Of a stretch of DNA of 64,000 bases, positions 60,928 to 64,000 are shown in pieces. Under the pieces are notes generated by a model. That model ran no database searches, was not told the origin of the DNA, and worked only from the letters and a program-made list of their open reading frames with translations. The position numbers were made by a program, and so were the translations under genes. This stretch comes from Paenibacillus chibensis (GTDB lineage: Bacteria; Bacillota; Bacilli; Paenibacillales; Paenibacillaceae): positions 62,001-126,000 of the forward strand of contig NZ_BIMK01000011.1 in the NCBI RefSeq assembly GCF_004001045.1, given 5' to 3'. How positions within the stretch are numbered: position 1 is the first letter of the stretch; each line of letters begins with the position of its first letter.

Positions 60928-62088
60928 TTACCGGTAGAGAATTCGCTGCTCGGCGTCCATCTTTAGCATTAGGGTGAAGGACTCCATTCCCTTGATCAGC
61001 AGTTTCATGGACTCCAAGAGATTCAGCGCCATCAATGAAGGCATGCCATCCTGGTCAGCCATTCCGAATTCTGCGGCTAGGCGGATGCTATGGTTCAAAC
61101 CAGCAGCCTGAAAAGCGATTTGTGCGAGCATCGCTGCCGATTCGGAAATCGCTCGGATGCTCAGAGCCTGATCCGTGGTGTCATCTTGCGATAACACTGC
61201 GGCAGCCAGACGAGCATCGCTGCCTATTTTTGAGATGACCAATGCGCAATTCAGCACCGCGGTAGAAAGATCAAGCGGAGCTTCATGGCTTCCATGCGAA
61301 TCCATGACATTATTTTTTGTGAGAATATCGAGCTTGGTTTGCTTCGTTAAATAGGCGGCGGCTGTTTTAATGAACTCCGCTTCCCCGCTCGGTTCATTGG
61401 ATATAAGCGCATCGCTCAGATCGACGGTTTGCAGCCGCGAGGAAGCCTTGACCATTTCCTTCATATCCCGCAGGAGGTTCCGGGCAGAGTTGCCGAATTG
61501 GCGGCCGAGCCACGGAATCGTTCCTGGGGTCGGAGCGGGACTTGAAGGTGAATGCAGCTTATCCATTGTTTTCTCGTAGTCCAGCAAGCAGGAGATCAGC
61601 CGATCCGTGGACCGGATCAGTTCTTGAGACAATGAATGGGCAGCGATCCGGAAAGACACCGACATCAGCCCATGGGCGTTTTGCGATAAATTGACATGCT
61701 TCTCCGGATGAATGATTTCGTAACTCCCTTTGCCCTCCAGCATGAATTCGAGCGCCCGGTTGGCGATGACCTCGTTCATATTGGTATTTAAGGCATCGTG
61801 GATGCCGGCTTGGATTCCATCCAAGATGAATTCCTGCAAATGTTTGCCAGTCCGGATCTCCTCCGCCGCTTTGATCACGCATCTTCCGATGGTAAGCGGC
61901 AGAGTACCTAGATCAACATGAGCCTGTGCAGCAGCCTGTTTTACATTTGCCAGCGCTGCAATCCATTCTTCATGAACCGGTATGCCTGCCACAGGTAGCT
62001 TCTCAGCGGCGAGCAGGGTTTGGATGCCGTAATAAGCATGGGAGGGGACTTTTCGTGCCCCTGGACGATCTTGTTCGATTCTGGTCAT
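60928..62088 (-). CDS. Degenerate aspartase/fumarase-superfamily protein
   Basis: 386 residues, about 85 shorter than true aspartases. NTNMNEVIANRALEFML matches the aspartase STNMN region. But the usual SQSTND loop reads SQNAHGLMSV, and the mobile signature loop GSSxMPxKxN cannot be found; the corresponding C-terminal half reads DDTTDQALSIRAISES. The Thr/His-rich catalytic segment is PTPGTIPWLGRQFG, not the usual HxQ form. The gene is intact with a good ribosome site (GGAGGG), so it is expressed but unlikely to be an ammonia lyase. A structural or repurposed role is possible. Confidence 0.72.
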   Translation of the reverse strand: MTRIEQDRPGARKVPSHAYYGIQTLLAAEKLPVAGIPVHEEWIAALANVKQAAAQAHVDLGTLPLTIGRCVIKAAEEIRTGKHLQEFILDGIQAGIHDALNTNMNEVIANRALEFMLEGKGSYEIIHPEKHVNLSQNAHGLMSVSFRIAAHSLSQELIRSTDRLISCLLDYEKTMDKLHSPSSPAPTPGTIPWLGRQFGNSARNLLRDMKEMVKASSRLQTVDLSDALISNEPSGEAEFIKTAAAYLTKQTKLDILTKNNVMDSHGSHEAPLDLSTAVLNCALVISKIGSDARLAAAVLSQDDTTDQALSIRAISESAAMLAQIAFQAAGLNHSIRLAAEFGMADQDGMPSLMALNLLESMKLLIKGMESFTLMLKMDAEQRILYR

Positions 62089-62230
62089 ACGCTTTCCCTC
62101 CGAGCATCGTTTATTGATCATGTCAGCGGTTTCAAATTTTTCAGAACCATTGCGGGTGATACCACATAATCAAGCAATTTCCGTGCCAATTATGCATGGG
62201 GTATTGGCTTTGGTTAGACGGGAGGCACTT

Positions 62231-62259
62231 TTTATCTTCATCCGCTTTTTCAGTATAAT
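62231..62259 (+). promoter_or_regulatory. Promoter of the isochorismatase remnant
   Basis: TTTATC (62231-62236), a 17-bp spacer and a perfect TATAAT (62254-62259). Confidence 0.55.
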
Positions 62260-62456
62260 GAAGCATAAAGCTTGGCCGGCGCGCTGAGCATGTCAGTACT
62301 TGGTAGGCGGAGGGATGTATGCATAGTAACCAGCTTTTTTTCCACATTCATTATTGCAATGGCAGAAAAATTAGGGAGCCCATGAGGCAGCCGCGGAAAT
62401 TTTCCAGAACACTCACGCATCATGAGCTGATCTTAGTGACCGGAGGGGGCGGAAGT

Positions 62457-63001
62457 ATTACGATCGGACCCAAAACGTATCCGGTTGTGGAGGGCAGGGT
62501 TCAGCATCCGGGCCGTATTCCACCACACAGGTGGTGGAGAATGCCGCCGAGCTCGTGAAGACATTCACGGAAAAGAACGCTTTTGTCGTATTCGTAAAGG
62601 TGTCGTCGGTTGACGGCAAAGACATGCTGAGACCCAAAACAGATATGAACATGGGGGCTATGCAGCTTCCGGAAGGTTGGGATAACCTGATTCCGGAATT
62701 TGCCGATTATCCGGAAGCGCATGTGATCACCAAACGGCAGTGGGGAGCATTTTTCGGGACGGATCTGGATCTGCAGCTGCGCCGGCGCGGTATTGACACG
62801 ATCGTGCTGTGCGGTATTTCGACGTCGATCGGTGTGGATACGACCGCACGGGAAGCTTATCAGCACGGCTATCAACAGGTATTTGCCGAGGATGCCATGA
62901 CCGCATCAGCGCGGGAAGAACATGAATATGTTTGCAAGCATATTTTCCCGAGGATCGGCCGGATTCGGACAAGCAAAGAAGTATCCGGAATGCTGGAATA
63001 G
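62457..63001 (+). pseudogene. Isochorismatase-family hydrolase, decayed N-terminus
   Basis: From about 62513 to 63001 one frame gives a clean isochorismatase body: [16 protein letters not shown], the catalytic Lys in [15 protein letters not shown], and the catalytic Cys in [19 protein letters not shown]. The expected N-terminal strand with the catalytic Asp (LVVIDLQ-type) is missing. Remnants [10 protein letters not shown] lie in another frame at 62460-62489, preceded by GGAGG but with ATT where the start codon is expected. A deletion plus frameshift near 62490 explains this. A short protein from GTG 62531 could still be made but would lack the Asp. Confidence 0.65.
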
Positions 63002-63012
63002 AAGAATCGTTA

Positions 63013-63047
63013 GGAAGGCCCTGGCCGCGGATTCGCCAGGGCTTTCC
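63013..63047 (+). terminator. Hairpin after the isochorismatase remnant
   Basis: GGAAGGCCCTGGC (63013-63025) pairs with GCCAGGGCTTTCC (63035-63047) with one mismatch. The U-tract is weak. Confidence 0.55.
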
Positions 63048-63079
63048 TTGGCGCGGACTCCTAGTCATAGAAAAACTCA

Positions 63080-63117
63080 AAGGAACGTTCTTCGTTAAAT
63101 GAGGAACGTTCCTTTTT
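63080..63117. terminator. Second terminator
   Basis: AAGGAACGTTC (63080-63090) pairs perfectly with GAACGTTCCTT (63103-63113), followed by TTTT. Confidence 0.8.
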
Positions 63118-63319
63118 TCGACCGTCGACCGGATTTTACACGCGGATGAGCCGATACTGCTGAATGGAGCTGCACGGGTCGCAATTGCAACAAGATGCGA
63201 AAAACAAAAAGGAGACCTGGAACGAAATGTAAGGGACAAAGGACAAATCGGGAATAACTGGGGGAGATAGCAGAGTGGAGAAGAGATGATATCAAAAGTC
63301 GGGCGGGAGCGGGAAAATG

Positions 63320-63393
63320 GATTCCCAGGGCCGGGTTCGCAGCTGCCTGTAAAATATGTATGTCAATCTAAAAGCCCGGCCCGTGGGAAAATC
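63320..63393. repeat. Long imperfect inverted repeat downstream of the peptide gene
   Basis: GGGCCGGG (63328-63335) pairs with CCCGGCCC (63375-63382), extended by GATTCCC and GGGAAAATC arms, around a loop of about 39 nt. It lies just after the peptide stop on the minus strand and could stabilise or terminate that transcript. Confidence 0.45.
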
Positions 63394-63398
63394 GAAGC

Positions 63399-63524
63399 TT
63401 ACTTGCCGTCGTAGCCAACGCCGTGGTTCAGCGGCTGAATGCCTGTGGATGCCGTCGGCACGGAAATAACGCCTGCACTAACGATTCCCAGCAACAACAA
63501 TGTTGAGAGAAATACATTCTTCAT
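63399..63524 (-). CDS. Secreted signalling pro-peptide (Phr/AloP-like)
   Basis: 41 residues: a short basic start (MKNVF), a hydrophobic export segment (residues 5-20) and a C-terminal region ending QPLNHGVGYDGK that would yield a short mature peptide. AGGAG lies 9 bp before the ATG, inside the end of the receptor gene, and the start overlaps the receptor's coding region by 47 bp. This is the layout of Rap-Phr, NprR-NprX and Paenibacillus AloR-AloP pairs. Too short for routine annotation. The mature form cannot be fixed from sequence; the last 6-10 residues are the candidates. Confidence 0.75.
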   Translation of the reverse strand: MKNVFLSTLLLLGIVSAGVISVPTASTGIQPLNHGVGYDGK

Positions 63525-64000
63525 TCTTCATCACTCCTAACAAATAGTCTTGTAATATTTTGTAGTATCTTTCGAGCTGCTCCGGCAAAGCGCGCGGTCT
63601 GCAGATTTCGAAAAGAGCAGCAGATTTTTTGAACTGCTTGTCATCACCAATTTTATCAGAAATAATTAATGACTGTATAGTGAAATTTAAAGCGGGTTCA
63701 AATAAGCTCCGTTTGTAGTAGTAAATCGACAGCAAATGAAGAATGGATAAATAGTAAGTGCAGTCTGTGGAGCTCAAATCATCATATTTCAGGTTCGTTA
63801 CATAATCGGACAAAGGCTTGATAATCTCATCGACATCGATATTGTTCGTGTTGGCGCATTCCAAGATCGTGACTAGTCCGGGTAGCGTCTCGGAGGGGTA
63901 CTTTTGAATGAACAGAGCATATTCCGCCAGGCGTTCCGTATTTCCGGATAAAATATCGACGGTAAACGTATTGGCTTTCGCGAAAAAGCTAAAATCCTCT
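63478..64000 (-). CDS. RRNPP-type TPR peptide receptor, C-terminal part, truncated by window end
   Basis: The frame is open from the window end and gives about 173 residues of helical TPR-like pairs. Examples are TERLAEYALFIQKYPSETL, YYLSILHLLSIYYYKRSLFE and PALNFTIQSLIISDKI, ending VMKNEECISLNIVVAGNR. The DNA-binding or phosphatase N-terminus is beyond the window. Overlap with a secreted-peptide gene at its 3' end points to an intracellular receptor that binds the re-imported peptide. Whether it is an HTH regulator (PlcR/NprR/AloR-like) or a Rap-like phosphatase cannot be decided here. Confidence 0.75.
   Translation of the reverse strand, partial: EDFSFFAKANTFTVDILSGNTERLAEYALFIQKYPSETLPGLVTILECANTNNIDVDEIIKPLSDYVTNLKYDDLSSTDCTYYLSILHLLSIYYYKRSLFEPALNFTIQSLIISDKIGDDKQFKKSAALFEICRPRALPEQLERYYKILQDYLLGVMKNEECISLNIVVAGNR

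Overview
The window looks like a chromosomal segment of a Paenibacillaceae bacterium, most likely Paenibacillus (inference). Supporting observations are strong AGGAGG-type ribosome binding sites with many TTG/GTG starts, roughly 50% G+C, the bacillithiol pair yojF-bshB2, Bacillales-type parE/parC and sigL, lipoprotein-anchored ABC binding proteins, and an RRNPP-type receptor with a peptide gene.

Layout. 1-5.3 kb: end of a LytS/YesM-type histidine kinase, an accessory sugar-binding lipoprotein and mglBAC. Two 13-bp direct repeats exactly 21 bp apart lie just upstream of the mglB promoter. 5.4-9.6 kb: CAP-domain secreted protein, tRNA-Lys, GDSL esterase and a two-gene ABC exporter. 9.6-20.2 kb: housekeeping genes (parE, parC, a MarR regulator with a NiaP-like transporter, yojF-bshB2, methyltransferases, RluA-type synthase). 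20.2-22 kb: a frameshifted hpaB-like gene and a 28-residue Hol_Tox-like peptide gene whose ribosome binding site is held in a hairpin. 22-27.4 kb: an ATPase-less sugar ABC operon with a TIM-barrel isomerase and a Gfo/Idh/MocA dehydrogenase. 27.4-29.6 kb: GNAT, MetE-like protein and a small membrane protein.

30-42.4 kb is the most interesting block: a cell-wall amino-sugar salvage locus. A MurR-type RpiR regulator is followed by a ten-gene run: murQ, ABC binding protein, two permeases, anmK, a tandem GNAT acetyltransferase, an atypical PIG-L protein, namZ (DUF1343), nagZ and a BadF-type kinase. NagZ and NamZ have no signal peptide, so import of intact disaccharides by the ABC system followed by cytoplasmic exo-cleavage is the likely scheme. 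In B. subtilis the corresponding enzymes are secreted and uptake is by PTS.

42.4-54.8 kb: assorted single genes (AlkZ-like protein, TPR protein, nucleotidyltransferases, DUF1796, TauE/SafE permease behind a translationally coupled leader peptide, a half-length UvrC/Cho-like nuclease beside an RlaP protein, YjgB-like protein, lipase). 55-61 kb: a sigma-54 proline-catabolism module made of an enhancer-binding protein, putB, rocA and the sigma-54 gene itself, with two divergent -24/-12 promoters between putB and rocA. 61-63 kb: a degenerate aspartase-like protein and a decayed isochorismatase. The window ends in a TPR receptor overlapping a 41-residue secreted-peptide gene, a Paenibacillus-type quorum-sensing pair.
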